Source: an uncultured Geobacteraceae bacterium
GTDB lineage: Bacteria; Desulfobacterota; Desulfuromonadia; Geobacterales; Pseudopelobacteraceae
DNA length: 64,000 bases
Direction: 5' to 3'
Assembly: GCA_903939115.1 (NCBI GenBank)
Contig: CAJAFV010000071.1
Location: 150,924-214,923 of the forward strand
This document shows, piece after piece, positions 45,659 to 54,261 of the stretch; positions within the stretch are counted from its first letter, which is position 1, and each line of letters begins with the position of its first letter. The notes beneath the pieces were generated by a model. That model worked only from the letters and a program-made list of their open reading frames with translations. It was not told where the DNA came from and did no database searches. A program made the translations under genes and the position numbers.

Positions 45659-46972
45659 TTACAAATAATGCAGTTCCCTCGCCTGCCGCGTAATTTCATC
45701 CCGGAAGCGGGGATCTGCAATGGCAATAAGCGCCTCTGTCCGCTGGCGGACACTCTTGCCGTACAGATCCGCTATCCCGAACTCCGTAATCACAAAATGG
45801 ACATGATTGCGGCTGGTTACCACCCCTGCGCCCGGTTTCAGCATCGGCACGATCTTGCTGATAACGGTTCCGTCGCGCAACACTGAACAGCTCGGCATGG
45901 CAATGATCGGCACACCCCCTTTGGAGCGGGAAGCGCCATAAATGAAGTCCACCTGCCCACCGACGGCGGAATACATCTTCGTCCCGATGCTGTCGGCGCA
46001 GACCTGCCCGGTGAGATCCACTTCAAGGGCGGAGTTGATCGCCACCATCCGGTCGTTCTGTGCAACCACGAACGGATCGTTTACGTACTCGGTGCGGTGG
46101 AGTTCGACGAGCGGATTGTTATCGACCCAGTCATAGAGGCGTTTTGTGCCGAGAAGAAAGCCGGCCACAATTTTGCCGGGATGGATACTTTTACGCGCAC
46201 TCGTCAGTACGCCGGCCTCGACCAGATCGATCACCCCGTCGGAAATAAGTTCGGAATGGATACCGAGGTCTTTCTTGCCGAGCAGGTACTTGAGCACCGC
46301 ATTGGGAATGGCCCCGATTCCGAGCTGCATGGTGGCGCCATCCGGTATCAGGCTGGCGATATTGGCCGCGATCCGTTCGACCACATCCTTGTCAACATCG
46401 TCACCCATGATCATTTCTGTCAGCGGGCAATTCAGCGGAACGATGTAGTGCATGCGGTCGACGTGCATCAAGGTATCGCCCAGAGTGCGCGGCATCTGCT
46501 CGTTGATCTGGGCGATGACGATTTTTGCGACTTCCGCCGCCGAAATGGTCAGGCCGGATTCGGCCCCCATCGAACAGAAGCCATGCTGGTCAGGCGGTGA
46601 TACGTGAATGAAGGCGACATCAAGCGGCAGATGCCCGTTCTTGAACAGCAGCGGGAATTCTGACAGCATGACCGGTGTAAAATCGGCACGTCCCTCGTTT
46701 ACGGCCTGCCGGACGTTGGCGCTGACGAACATCGAGTTGATGCGCAAATGCCCTGCCATTTCAGGAGCAACGTAGTCAGAGGGACAGATTGCCAACGGAT
46801 GGCAAATCTCGACGTTTTCCAGTTCCGGTGCACGCGCTACCAGTGCCGCCAGCAGCTGCAGCGGCACCGAGGCATTACCGGTCAGAAACAGCCGATCACC
46901 TGATTTTACGGCCTTAACGGCCTCATCGGCGGTGGTTATGCGGGAATTATAATTTGCCTGCCAGTTCGTCAT
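45659..46972 (-). CDS. acetyl-CoA hydrolase/transferase family CoA-transferase
   Basis: 437-residue class I CoA-transferase of the 4-hydroxybutyrate/butyryl-CoA:acetate type. The predicted catalytic Glu241 lies in GIHSELISDG, at the position matching the active Glu of clostridial 4-hydroxybutyrate CoA-transferase. SAVGGQVDFIYGASRSKGG and the C-terminal ITEFGIADLYGKSVRQRTEAL motifs are conserved. With thiolase, crotonase and hydroxyacyl-CoA dehydrogenase beside it, it probably moves CoA between acetyl-CoA and a short or aryl acid. The actual donor and acceptor are not evident. Confidence 0.88.
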   Translation of the reverse strand: MTNWQANYNSRITTADEAVKAVKSGDRLFLTGNASVPLQLLAALVARAPELENVEICHPLAICPSDYVAPEMAGHLRINSMFVSANVRQAVNEGRADFTPVMLSEFPLLFKNGHLPLDVAFIHVSPPDQHGFCSMGAESGLTISAAEVAKIVIAQINEQMPRTLGDTLMHVDRMHYIVPLNCPLTEMIMGDDVDKDVVERIAANIASLIPDGATMQLGIGAIPNAVLKYLLGKKDLGIHSELISDGVIDLVEAGVLTSARKSIHPGKIVAGFLLGTKRLYDWVDNNPLVELHRTEYVNDPFVVAQNDRMVAINSALEVDLTGQVCADSIGTKMYSAVGGQVDFIYGASRSKGGVPIIAMPSCSVLRDGTVISKIVPMLKPGAGVVTSRNHVHFVITEFGIADLYGKSVRQRTEALIAIADPRFRDEITRQARELHYL

Positions 46973-46980
46973 GATCTCAC

Positions 46981-47847
46981 CTATTTGTCTGAGTAGTCAA
47001 AGAAGCCTTTGCCGGTCTTGCGGCCGAGATAACCGGCCTTTACCATGTTTCTGAGCAGTCCCGGAGGAGCAAAACGCGCCTCTTTCATATATTCGTAGAA
47101 AATGTTGCCGACGTGGTAACCAATATCGGCACCGGCAAAATCCTGCAGCTCCAGTGGTCCCATCGGCATACCGCAGCCAAGTTTCATCGCCGTATCGATA
47201 TCTTCGGCAGAGGCAACCCCTTCTTCAAGCAATCTCACCGCATCAAGCAGATAGGGGACCAACAGCCGATTTACGACAAAGCCGGGGGTGTCCTTGCAGG
47301 TGATGGCGGTCTTGCCTATTTTTGCAGCCATTGCCAGGGCAAGATCTGTCGTCGCCTGCTCAGTCTGGAGTGCCGGAATGACTTCAACCAGTTTCATCAT
47401 CGGGACCGGATTAAAAAAATGCATGCCGACGAACTTTGCCGGGCGCTTGACCAGAGCGGCCATTTCGGTGATGGCAAGTGAAGAGGTGTTCGTCGCATAG
47501 ACGACATCATCACCACAAATGGCATCCAGCTTGCCAAACAGCTCTTTCTTGACATCGATGTTTTCGAAGACCGCCTCAAAAATGAACGGGACGCCGGCAA
47601 GGGAGGCGACATCGGTGGAAAAACTGATGCGCCCGATAATCTCCTGCATCTGCTCCGCGGTGATAACCTCTTTTTTTAGCATCCGCTCCAGGCTTTTGGC
47701 GATCGTTTTTTCAGCGCGCCCCCATACAGCTTCACTGACATCTACCACCTTGACCTTGAAACCGGCCTGCGCGGCAATCTGAGTAATCCCGACCCCCATA
47801 CTTCCCGCACCGCATACGCCAATTGTTGAAATATCTTCGATTGTCAT
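46981..47847 (-). CDS. hbd: 3-hydroxybutyryl-CoA dehydrogenase
   Basis: 288-residue NAD-dependent L-3-hydroxyacyl-CoA dehydrogenase. Rossmann motif GVCGAGSMGVGITQIAA, catalytic region FVGMHFFNPVPMMKLVEVI, and the C-terminal helical domain with KDTPGFVVNRLLVPYLLDAVRLLEEG and KLGCGMPMGPLELQDFAGAD. Oxidises 3-hydroxybutyryl-CoA to acetoacetyl-CoA between the adjacent crotonase and thiolase. It lies 8 bp upstream of the CoA-transferase gene. Confidence 0.95.
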   Translation of the reverse strand: MTIEDISTIGVCGAGSMGVGITQIAAQAGFKVKVVDVSEAVWGRAEKTIAKSLERMLKKEVITAEQMQEIIGRISFSTDVASLAGVPFIFEAVFENIDVKKELFGKLDAICGDDVVYATNTSSLAITEMAALVKRPAKFVGMHFFNPVPMMKLVEVIPALQTEQATTDLALAMAAKIGKTAITCKDTPGFVVNRLLVPYLLDAVRLLEEGVASAEDIDTAMKLGCGMPMGPLELQDFAGADIGYHVGNIFYEYMKEARFAPPGLLRNMVKAGYLGRKTGKGFFDYSDK

Positions 47848-47872
47848 CTGAGTCTCTCCTTTTATATATTAG

Positions 47873-48655
47873 TTACCTGTTCAAAAAAACCGGTTTGCGT
47901 TTTTCGATGAATGCGGTGAGCCCTTCCCCGGCATCGTATGTTGTGCTGTTTTCCGCCGAATACTTCCGCTCAACGGCCAAAGCCTGATCCATCGGCAGGT
48001 CGATGCCTTCGTGGACGGCGGCTTTGATGTAGCCAAGCGCCTTTCCTGCCCCGGAGGCCAGTTGGGTGGCAAACGTCAGGACCTCTTCCTGAAAGTTCTC
48101 CGGTGCGATCAGGCGATCTACCAGGCCGATTTCCAGCGCCTCCTGAGGAGTTACGGTCTTGCCGCGCAGGAGCATATCGAGTGCTTTGGTGAGGCCGATC
48201 AGACGCGGTAACCGCTGTGTGCCGCCCGCGCCCGGAATGATGCCCAGACCGGCTTCGGGCAGGCCGATAAATGCTTTGCCGGAGGTCATCAGGCGGTAGT
48301 CGCACGCCATGGCCAGCTCACAGCCGCCACCCAGGGCATGCCCGTTGATCGCGGCGATGACGATCTTTTTCATACGGGTGAGTGTGCTGTTGGTCTCCTG
48401 AAGCAGTTTGGAGAAGTTTTCGGCGGCTGCTGGGTCCTGGGCAACCATCTCCTTGATGTCGGCGCCCGCGATGAAGGCTTTTTCCAGGGCGCTGGTGATG
48501 ACGACGACGGCGATGTCATCCATCTGTCCCGCTTCGGTGAAGGCGTTGAAGAGTTCGAGTCCGAACTCGCCATTCAGCGGGTTTGTCGGTGGACGATTGA
48601 GGCTGATGGTGAGGACCCGCCCCTCGGTTTTCATCGTTAAAAACTGGTATGCCAT
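47873..48655 (-). CDS. enoyl-CoA hydratase (crotonase)
   Basis: 260-residue crotonase. Oxyanion-hole motifs FIAGADIKEM and NGHALGGGCELAMACDYR, and both catalytic glutamates are present (Glu113 in GGGCEL, Glu134 in GLPEAGLGIIPGAGGTQRLPRL). Hydrates crotonyl-CoA, the product expected from glutaryl-CoA oxidation, to 3-hydroxybutyryl-CoA. It is encoded between the thiolase and the dehydrogenase. Confidence 0.93.
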   Translation of the reverse strand: MAYQFLTMKTEGRVLTISLNRPPTNPLNGEFGLELFNAFTEAGQMDDIAVVVITSALEKAFIAGADIKEMVAQDPAAAENFSKLLQETNSTLTRMKKIVIAAINGHALGGGCELAMACDYRLMTSGKAFIGLPEAGLGIIPGAGGTQRLPRLIGLTKALDMLLRGKTVTPQEALEIGLVDRLIAPENFQEEVLTFATQLASGAGKALGYIKAAVHEGIDLPMDQALAVERKYSAENSTTYDAGEGLTAFIEKRKPVFLNR

Positions 48656-48685
48656 AGATTTTCTCCATTATTAGATCTTTTGGGT

Positions 48686-49876
48686 TTACCCGACTTTGAT
48701 GACGATAGATGCAGCGGTATCACCGGCGGCGCAGCCGGAGAAGAGCAGGTACCCGCCCCCTTTCATAGCGACCTCTTCAATCCCTTCAATGATGAGGCGG
48801 ACACCGGTAGGTCCCTGAGGGTGACCGTAGATAAGGGATGAGCCGAAGTTATTCATGCTGTTGACGTCGAGACCCATGACTTTGGCCATGACGATATCGT
48901 TGGCGGCGAAGGGGTTGTGAGTCTTGACGGCAGCGAGATCGGAAACTTTGATGCCGGCGTCATCAAGCGCTTTCTGCGCGGAAGGGGCAACGGCGGCAGC
49001 CATGTAGGCTTTTTTGGTGCGGGCGTAACCGTACGACACAATCTGCACCGGTATATTTGTGTCGGCGCTGAGTTCGAGGGCTTTTTCGCGCGTCGTCACG
49101 GAGATGCCGCAATTGCCGTCAGCCGGGAAGGTCTGGCTGCCGAAGGTATGGACGCCGTCAGGCAGGACCGGCCTGAGCCCTGCGAGGCCCTCTTTGGTGG
49201 TGACGGTAACGCCTTCATCAGCGTCGAGCGTAATACTTTTCTTTTTGGAAAGCTGCACTTCCGCCGCGAACATATAGCGCTTCTGAAATTCACGGTCGTT
49301 GGCAAGGGCGTCCTGGTACTGCTCATAGCGCCGCAGCGTGATATCATCGCACTCTTCGCGGGTAACGCCGTATTCCCTGCTGACATTCTCGGCGGTCTGA
49401 ATCATCGCGCCGCCGGCCCAGGGATCTTTGTTGACATTGTCAAGAAACCAGTCTTCGGCAATGACTTTTCCGCCGGGGCCGTTCGGGTTGGGCCAGATGG
49501 CGTGGGGGCCGTTGGAGCAGCGGTCAGCAAGCAGGCACCAGCTGTTATTGAACAGACCGGTTTCGATCCCCATTGCCGCCTGAAAGAGAGAAAAAGCGGA
49601 GGTGGAGCAGGCCTGGGTAATGAGTACGCCGGGAACATTCTCCGCACCCATCATGGCAGCAGCCCAGGGGCCGCTGTAAAACCATTGCTGCTGATATACG
49701 GTGCTGCCGACCATGACGTATTCAATCATGGCGGGGTCCCACCCTTTACTCTCGAAAAACCGTTTCGAGGTAGCAGCACCCAGCACGATCGAGTGCTCAT
49801 TGGCAAGGGTACCCTGCCAACGGGCGAAAGGGGTACTGTAATAACCTCTGTAGGGGATAAATGCTTTTGATAACAT
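48686..49876 (-). CDS. thiolase of the SCP2/lipid-transfer-like type (acetyl-CoA acetyltransferase)
   Basis: 396-residue thiolase completing a beta-oxidation set. Nucleophile Cys90 (ITQACSTSAF), His352 in GHPQGPTG, and Cys382 in FSGCAAGDTAA. In place of the NEAF motif of classical thiolases it has HNPF at 320-323, close to the HDCF of SCP2-type thiolases, so its acyl specificity may differ from ordinary acetoacetyl-CoA thiolase. It probably cleaves acetoacetyl-CoA, or another 3-oxoacyl-CoA, made by the downstream-encoded dehydrogenase. Confidence 0.88.
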   Translation of the reverse strand: MLSKAFIPYRGYYSTPFARWQGTLANEHSIVLGAATSKRFFESKGWDPAMIEYVMVGSTVYQQQWFYSGPWAAAMMGAENVPGVLITQACSTSAFSLFQAAMGIETGLFNNSWCLLADRCSNGPHAIWPNPNGPGGKVIAEDWFLDNVNKDPWAGGAMIQTAENVSREYGVTREECDDITLRRYEQYQDALANDREFQKRYMFAAEVQLSKKKSITLDADEGVTVTTKEGLAGLRPVLPDGVHTFGSQTFPADGNCGISVTTREKALELSADTNIPVQIVSYGYARTKKAYMAAAVAPSAQKALDDAGIKVSDLAAVKTHNPFAANDIVMAKVMGLDVNSMNNFGSSLIYGHPQGPTGVRLIIEGIEEVAMKGGGYLLFSGCAAGDTAASIVIKVG

Positions 49877-49927
49877 GGGTGATATCTCCTTGAATATGAT
49901 ATTTGTGAAAAATCCTGATCAGCAATA

Positions 49928-50025
49928 GAACACGGATGACGCGGATCGAGCGGATTTACACAGATCTAAAAAATATTTTTGTTCAATCCGTGATAATCCG
50001 CCTAAATCAGATTTTATCCGCGTTC
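49928..50025. repeat. intergenic repeat with GAACACGGAT-type terminal inverted repeats
   Basis: About 98 bp starting GAACACGGAT and ending ATCCGCGTTC (inverted, one mismatch). Internal near-repeats of GCGGAT/AATCCG and an AT-rich centre suggest a MITE-like or REP-like element. It lies between the acyl-CoA synthetase and thiolase genes of one operon and may act on the transcript as a hairpin. Confidence 0.65.
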
Positions 50026-50079
50026 CATTGCCTTTTGGTTGTGACTTTTTGTTTTGTTTACGATCTCATTGAGTTCCCT

Positions 50080-52167
50080 TCAGATCCTGATCCTGCCGTC
50101 GACGGCAAACACACCGTCCGCAAAGGCCATGATCGGATTCATATCCATCTCCTGAATCATCGGCAGATCGGTCAACAGCAGCGATACCCGCTGGATGAGG
50201 TTTATTACCCCATCCTTGTCGATCCCCTGCTCTCCGCGCACGCCGTCAAGCAGCGCGGCGGTCTTGATCGAGGCGAGCATTTCCGTTGCTTCGACTCTGG
50301 TAACCGGAGCGATCTTGAACACTACGTCTTTCAATACCTCGACGTAGATGCCGCCGAGCCCGAACATGACCAAATGTCCCAACTCGCGCTCGGCTGCAGC
50401 TCCGATGATCAGCTCGCGTCCTCCAGGGAGGAATTTCTGCACAAAGAATTTCAGAGTGCCGAATTTTCCGAGCCGGCTCTGCATATCTTCAACCGTTGCG
50501 TGGACAGAAGCGGCATCCTTGAGGTTGATGGCAACGCCGCCCATATCGCTTTTGTGGTCGATCTCTTCGCAATCAACCTTGACCACAACCGGGAAGCCGA
50601 TCTCCACAGCAGCTGCGGCCGCTTCGGCAGCGGTTGCTGTCACCCGCCATCCGGCGACCGGAATGCCGTAGGCTTCGAAAATTGAGTAGACATCGGTGGC
50701 TGAGAGCACGCTGCGGCCGCCTTGCTGCGCCTGCTCAACAATCGCTCTGGCCTTCGGGGCATCGATGCCGGAAAATGTTTCCGCCTGACCGATGCTGCGC
50801 TGCTTGACGCGGCCAAACCTGACAAGAGCTCCGAGGGCCTTGGCGGCATCGGTCGGGTTGGCGTAGATAGGAACCTTCCCCGCCTTGAGGATAGCCATGG
50901 TTTTCTGAAATCGTTCCAGGCTGAGGTTCGTCATAAAGTTGCAGACGAGCGGTTTTTTGCCCAACGCATTGATCGCCACGATCTCGTGAGCAACGGCGTC
51001 GGTATCGGTAAATGGTGCGGTGACAAAATTTATGAAGATGCTGTCAACCAGATCCTCTTCCAGCAGCACGTCCATGGCGGCACGGAACTGGGGGCCTCCG
51101 GCCGTGGCAACGACATCGATCGGATTTTCGAGGGACGCTTCCGGGAACTGGGTTTCTTTCAGTTTCGCAATAGATTTTTCGGAGAGTTTCGGGACATCGA
51201 GGCCGCAGGATACCAGTACATCAGTGGCGATAACCGCAGGGCCACCGGTATTAGTGATGATACCGACCCGGTTGCCGTTCGGGATCGGCTGCGATGAAAA
51301 GGCCATGGCCGCCCGGACCATCTCACCCTCATCGGTGAATGACAGGATGCCGATTTTTTCAAAAATCAGTTCGGTGGCGATATCAACTCCGGCCAGAGAA
51401 CCGGTATGGGATGAGGCCGCCTTGGCCCCTTGCAGCGTTCGGCCGGCCTTCATGGCCAGAATCGGCTTTCTGGCTGCGACGTCCCGGGCAACCTCGAGGA
51501 ATTCGCGCGGATTGGAAAAGCCTTCGGTGTAAAGGATAATGGCCCTGGTTTCCTGGTCATCTCCGTAGTAACGGATGATTTCGGGGATTGAGACATCGCA
51601 GGCGTTGCCGTTGGAAGCGTACAGTCGCTGGCCGATGCCGAGGTCATCAAGCGCCTGCATGATCAGAGCGCCGACACCGCCACTGAGAGCAACGACCGAG
51701 ATATGGCCCGGTTCAGGATAGGTAAAGGTAAAGTTGCAGTATGCCTTCAGCACCGGGTCGCTGTTGATGATCCCCTGGCAGTTCGGGCCGAACAGCCGGA
51801 CGCCGTACTCCCTCGCATTGGCAAGAAACTCCTGCTGGAGCCGGTCACCCTCTGCACCCATTTCACTGAAGCCGGCCGAGTTGATGATGACCGCCTTGAT
51901 CCCCTTCTGGCCGCATTCGATGATCGCCTGAGGAACCATTGGGGCCGGAATGATGATATGGGCGAGGTCAATCTCTCCGGGAACTTCCGCCAGAGTGCTG
52001 TAGGCTTTTAGGCCCCTCACTTCGGGAGCGGACGGGTTGATCGGGTAGATCGGCCCGGTATACCCGTAGGTCTGCAGATTCTTTATGATGACATTGCCGA
52101 TTGAGAGTTCCTTGGTGGAAGCGCCGACAATAGCGATCGCCCGTGGCTTAAAAAGATGGTCCAGCAT
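50080..52167 (-). CDS. ADP-forming acyl-CoA synthetase (fused alpha-beta)
   Basis: About 695-residue nucleoside-diphosphate-forming acyl-CoA synthetase. The N-terminal CoA-binding domain has AIAIVGASTKELSIGNVIIKNL. The ligase domain has the phospho-accepting His in ASSHTGSLAGVD. The C-terminal ATP-grasp domain has IGFPVVVKVDCEEIDHKSDMGGVAINL and EMDMNPIMA. Such enzymes can run as acyl-CoA + ADP + Pi to acid + CoA + ATP, conserving energy, or in reverse to activate an acid. The start is the Met at 52167 with GAGGAGG upstream. The longer frame from 52185 would overlap the previous gene. The substrate acid is unknown. Confidence 0.9.
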   Translation of the reverse strand: MLDHLFKPRAIAIVGASTKELSIGNVIIKNLQTYGYTGPIYPINPSAPEVRGLKAYSTLAEVPGEIDLAHIIIPAPMVPQAIIECGQKGIKAVIINSAGFSEMGAEGDRLQQEFLANAREYGVRLFGPNCQGIINSDPVLKAYCNFTFTYPEPGHISVVALSGGVGALIMQALDDLGIGQRLYASNGNACDVSIPEIIRYYGDDQETRAIILYTEGFSNPREFLEVARDVAARKPILAMKAGRTLQGAKAASSHTGSLAGVDIATELIFEKIGILSFTDEGEMVRAAMAFSSQPIPNGNRVGIITNTGGPAVIATDVLVSCGLDVPKLSEKSIAKLKETQFPEASLENPIDVVATAGGPQFRAAMDVLLEEDLVDSIFINFVTAPFTDTDAVAHEIVAINALGKKPLVCNFMTNLSLERFQKTMAILKAGKVPIYANPTDAAKALGALVRFGRVKQRSIGQAETFSGIDAPKARAIVEQAQQGGRSVLSATDVYSIFEAYGIPVAGWRVTATAAEAAAAAVEIGFPVVVKVDCEEIDHKSDMGGVAINLKDAASVHATVEDMQSRLGKFGTLKFFVQKFLPGGRELIIGAAAERELGHLVMFGLGGIYVEVLKDVVFKIAPVTRVEATEMLASIKTAALLDGVRGEQGIDKDGVINLIQRVSLLLTDLPMIQEMDMNPIMAFADGVFAVDGRIRI

Positions 52168-52168
52168 C

Positions 52169-53413
52169 TTATTTTCCCTCCTCAAGCTGTTCGATGAAGG
52201 CTTCTATATTGGTTTTGGTCTGCTCATCGGAAATGCAGCGCAGATCATTCAGGTCACCGGAGATGACCAGGCTCGGGATGCCTGTTTCAGCTTCGATCCG
52301 TTGCGGCATGCCATAGCGGTTGTTCGAATTGTACGGACAGGTCTTGGCATCGTGGTAGATGATGCCGTCGATATGAAACTTCTCCAGCATCTCCTTTATG
52401 TAGCCACCCTTGTAGTCATCCGAGCGGACAATGAAGAGTTCGAGGTAGGCCTTGGCCATGCTCCTGATCGGGTCGTTACCGTCGAAAGCGGGAAAAATCC
52501 AGCTGCTGCAGTAGGTGGAGGCGATAACCGTGGCGTGGAAGCCTGAGAAGAGTTCCGAGTGCTGGCGGAGGCGGCCCCAGACCGGCATCCCTTCCCAATA
52601 GATGCGGACTGATTCGCCATCGACAGCCCCGACCCCTTCGGCAATCCGCTGCTCCAGCTCCGCCAACAGCAATTTGTAGTAGTCGACCGCCTCAGCTGTG
52701 CCCCGCAGCACTACGGCAGGCCCCATATGGATGGTTCCGTCAAAAAAGGAGAGTGGGGCCGGAGAGGCGGTCGCGGTCTCCAGCACTTTTTTCCAGAGTT
52801 CGGTACAGTCGCGGGAAAGCGAGACAACCTCTTTCAGTCGCTCCATATCAAGTTTCGTACCGGCTATCTCTTCCAGCGTCGGGACCAGCGCTTCGATCTG
52901 CTTGGCGACGTCAGAGATATGGGCCTCGGTCACTTCATTGACGTTTTTCGGTGAGGTGATGCCGAGTGCCGGCACGCCGAGCTCTTTTGAGTACCAGGCA
53001 AACCAGTCCTGCACATCGCGGCACTGGTTGGTGTTATAGACCAGGACGTCAGGTCGCGGAACAGATTCGATCCCCGGATACGCCTTCGCCAACGGGGTAA
53101 ACCCTTTCAGGTAGGCCCCGATGTCGGCAGTCAGGTAGGAGCAGATGTCGGGCGAGTAGCCGATGGCGTTCGCTTCGGGGATAAGATCGGTGGACGTTCG
53201 TGTCGCCCCGAGCATGGCGGCATGATTTTCCGGAAAGTGGACCGCGAAGCCGAGGGCGCGGAGCAATTCAGCCGGGCCGACGCTGGTGCACCAGGCCACT
53301 TTTCTGTTGTCACTTTTGGCGGCGGCATCCAGGTCGTAGAAGTAATCGGCCATGAGCCTGTTCATCTGGTCGGTGGCCTGGATTTTTTTTCTGGTTTTTT
53401 TCTCTTCAGCCAT
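52169..53413 (-). CDS. 2-hydroxyacyl-CoA dehydratase/benzoyl-CoA reductase-type subunit (HgdB/BcrB family)
   Basis: 414-residue iron-sulfur protein of the family comprising 2-hydroxyglutaryl-CoA dehydratase subunits, class I benzoyl-CoA reductase BcrB/BcrC and double-cubane-cluster proteins. Conserved segments: AWCTSVGPAELLRALGF, YSPDICSYL, NTNQCRDVQDWFAWY, and near the end YHDAKTCPYNSNNRYG with SGDLNDLRC. Seven cysteines (42, 91, 131, 203, 302, 359, 393) are available for cluster binding. The activating ATPase is encoded just upstream, but no second dehydratase or reductase subunit is. A homodimer, as in double-cubane-cluster proteins, is therefore possible. The reaction is a low-potential reduction or dehydration of a CoA thioester or other small substrate, not identifiable further. 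Confidence 0.85.
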   Translation of the reverse strand: MAEEKKTRKKIQATDQMNRLMADYFYDLDAAAKSDNRKVAWCTSVGPAELLRALGFAVHFPENHAAMLGATRTSTDLIPEANAIGYSPDICSYLTADIGAYLKGFTPLAKAYPGIESVPRPDVLVYNTNQCRDVQDWFAWYSKELGVPALGITSPKNVNEVTEAHISDVAKQIEALVPTLEEIAGTKLDMERLKEVVSLSRDCTELWKKVLETATASPAPLSFFDGTIHMGPAVVLRGTAEAVDYYKLLLAELEQRIAEGVGAVDGESVRIYWEGMPVWGRLRQHSELFSGFHATVIASTYCSSWIFPAFDGNDPIRSMAKAYLELFIVRSDDYKGGYIKEMLEKFHIDGIIYHDAKTCPYNSNNRYGMPQRIEAETGIPSLVISGDLNDLRCISDEQTKTNIEAFIEQLEEGK

Positions 53414-53433
53414 GAGGGTATCTCCGTAGCAGG

Positions 53434-54261
53434 CTATATCAGTTCAGTTTCTGAATCTTCACTCTCAGAAATTTCTGCCGTCTCTTTTTGATCCATAGCG
53501 TAGAGCGCTGCTCCTATGGCGCCTGCCAGCTGTGGAAACTCGGGAAGCAGGACAGGACGGGCAATCATCTCCTCCGTCATGGTGACAATATACCGGTTAT
53601 GTGCGACCACTCCGCCCGTCATGACAACCTGTTCGGTAAGAGAATCCATCTCCAGGACCCTTTTGATTACTGAATAAAAAATACCTTTGACGATGTCGGT
53701 AATTTTTTTCCCGTGGCGAATGTTCTCAAGCACTTCGGTTGCCGAAAAGACCGTACAGTAACTTCCGAGTTTGATAATGTTTTCTGACTGTCTGGCCAGG
53801 TCGTTCATCTCTTCAAGAGTAATGTCGAGCCGATATGACATCTCTTCAAGGAAAGATCCGGTTCCGGCCGCGCATTTCCGATTCATTTTGAAGCTGCTAC
53901 GCCCGCCGACTGTGTTAAGTTTGATGATTTTATTATCCTGAGCGCCGATATCTATGATCGTGATCGCACCGGGAAAATAGTGATGACACCCTTTCGCGAT
54001 ACACCCTATTTCAGACTTGTTCTTGTCGGTAATAAATGTAACAGTGCCGCGGCCGTAGCCTGTAGATACCGCCCTGGCGATATCATTCCGTGTGGCACCC
54101 GCCATTTCGAGAGAAGCGTCAAGGCAGTATGCGGCGGTCGCAGGAAAATCGGTTCCGGACTTTTTCACCGCATGACCAATCAGGACTCCTGCCCGATCAA
54201 CTACGGCCACTTTTGTTCTTGAGGCCCCGAGATCAAGGCCGACAAACAGTGGTAAAGACAT
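53434..54261 (-). CDS. BadF/BadG/BcrA/HgdC-type ATP-dependent activase
   Basis: 275-residue ASKHA-fold ATPase that injects low-potential electrons into its partner enzyme at the cost of ATP. Phosphate loops FVGLDLGASRTKVAVVDR and ITIIDIGAQDNKIIKL, adenosine loop VVMTGGVVAHNRYI. The cluster ligands Cys130 (KCAAGTGSFLEE) and Cys169 (LGSYCTVFSATE) are 39 residues apart, as in HgdC of Acidaminococcus (Cys127/Cys166), and would hold one [4Fe-4S] cluster between two subunits. It is the first gene of the long minus-strand operon, followed by its presumed partner. Confidence 0.93.
   Translation of the reverse strand: MSLPLFVGLDLGASRTKVAVVDRAGVLIGHAVKKSGTDFPATAAYCLDASLEMAGATRNDIARAVSTGYGRGTVTFITDKNKSEIGCIAKGCHHYFPGAITIIDIGAQDNKIIKLNTVGGRSSFKMNRKCAAGTGSFLEEMSYRLDITLEEMNDLARQSENIIKLGSYCTVFSATEVLENIRHGKKITDIVKGIFYSVIKRVLEMDSLTEQVVMTGGVVAHNRYIVTMTEEMIARPVLLPEFPQLAGAIGAALYAMDQKETAEISESEDSETELI

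Noticed and set aside
48917..49870. 317-codon plus-strand open frame opposite the thiolase
   Set aside because: Antisense shadow of a conserved thiolase, with no motif and no separate ribosome binding site.
49936..50685. 249-codon plus-strand open frame
   Set aside because: It begins inside an intergenic repeat and continues antisense to the ADP-forming synthetase, with no family resemblance.
52169..53413. Complete ATP-dependent class I benzoyl-CoA reductase
   Set aside because: Only one core subunit and one activase-type subunit are present. The four-subunit enzyme would need at least one more core subunit and a second activase-type subunit.
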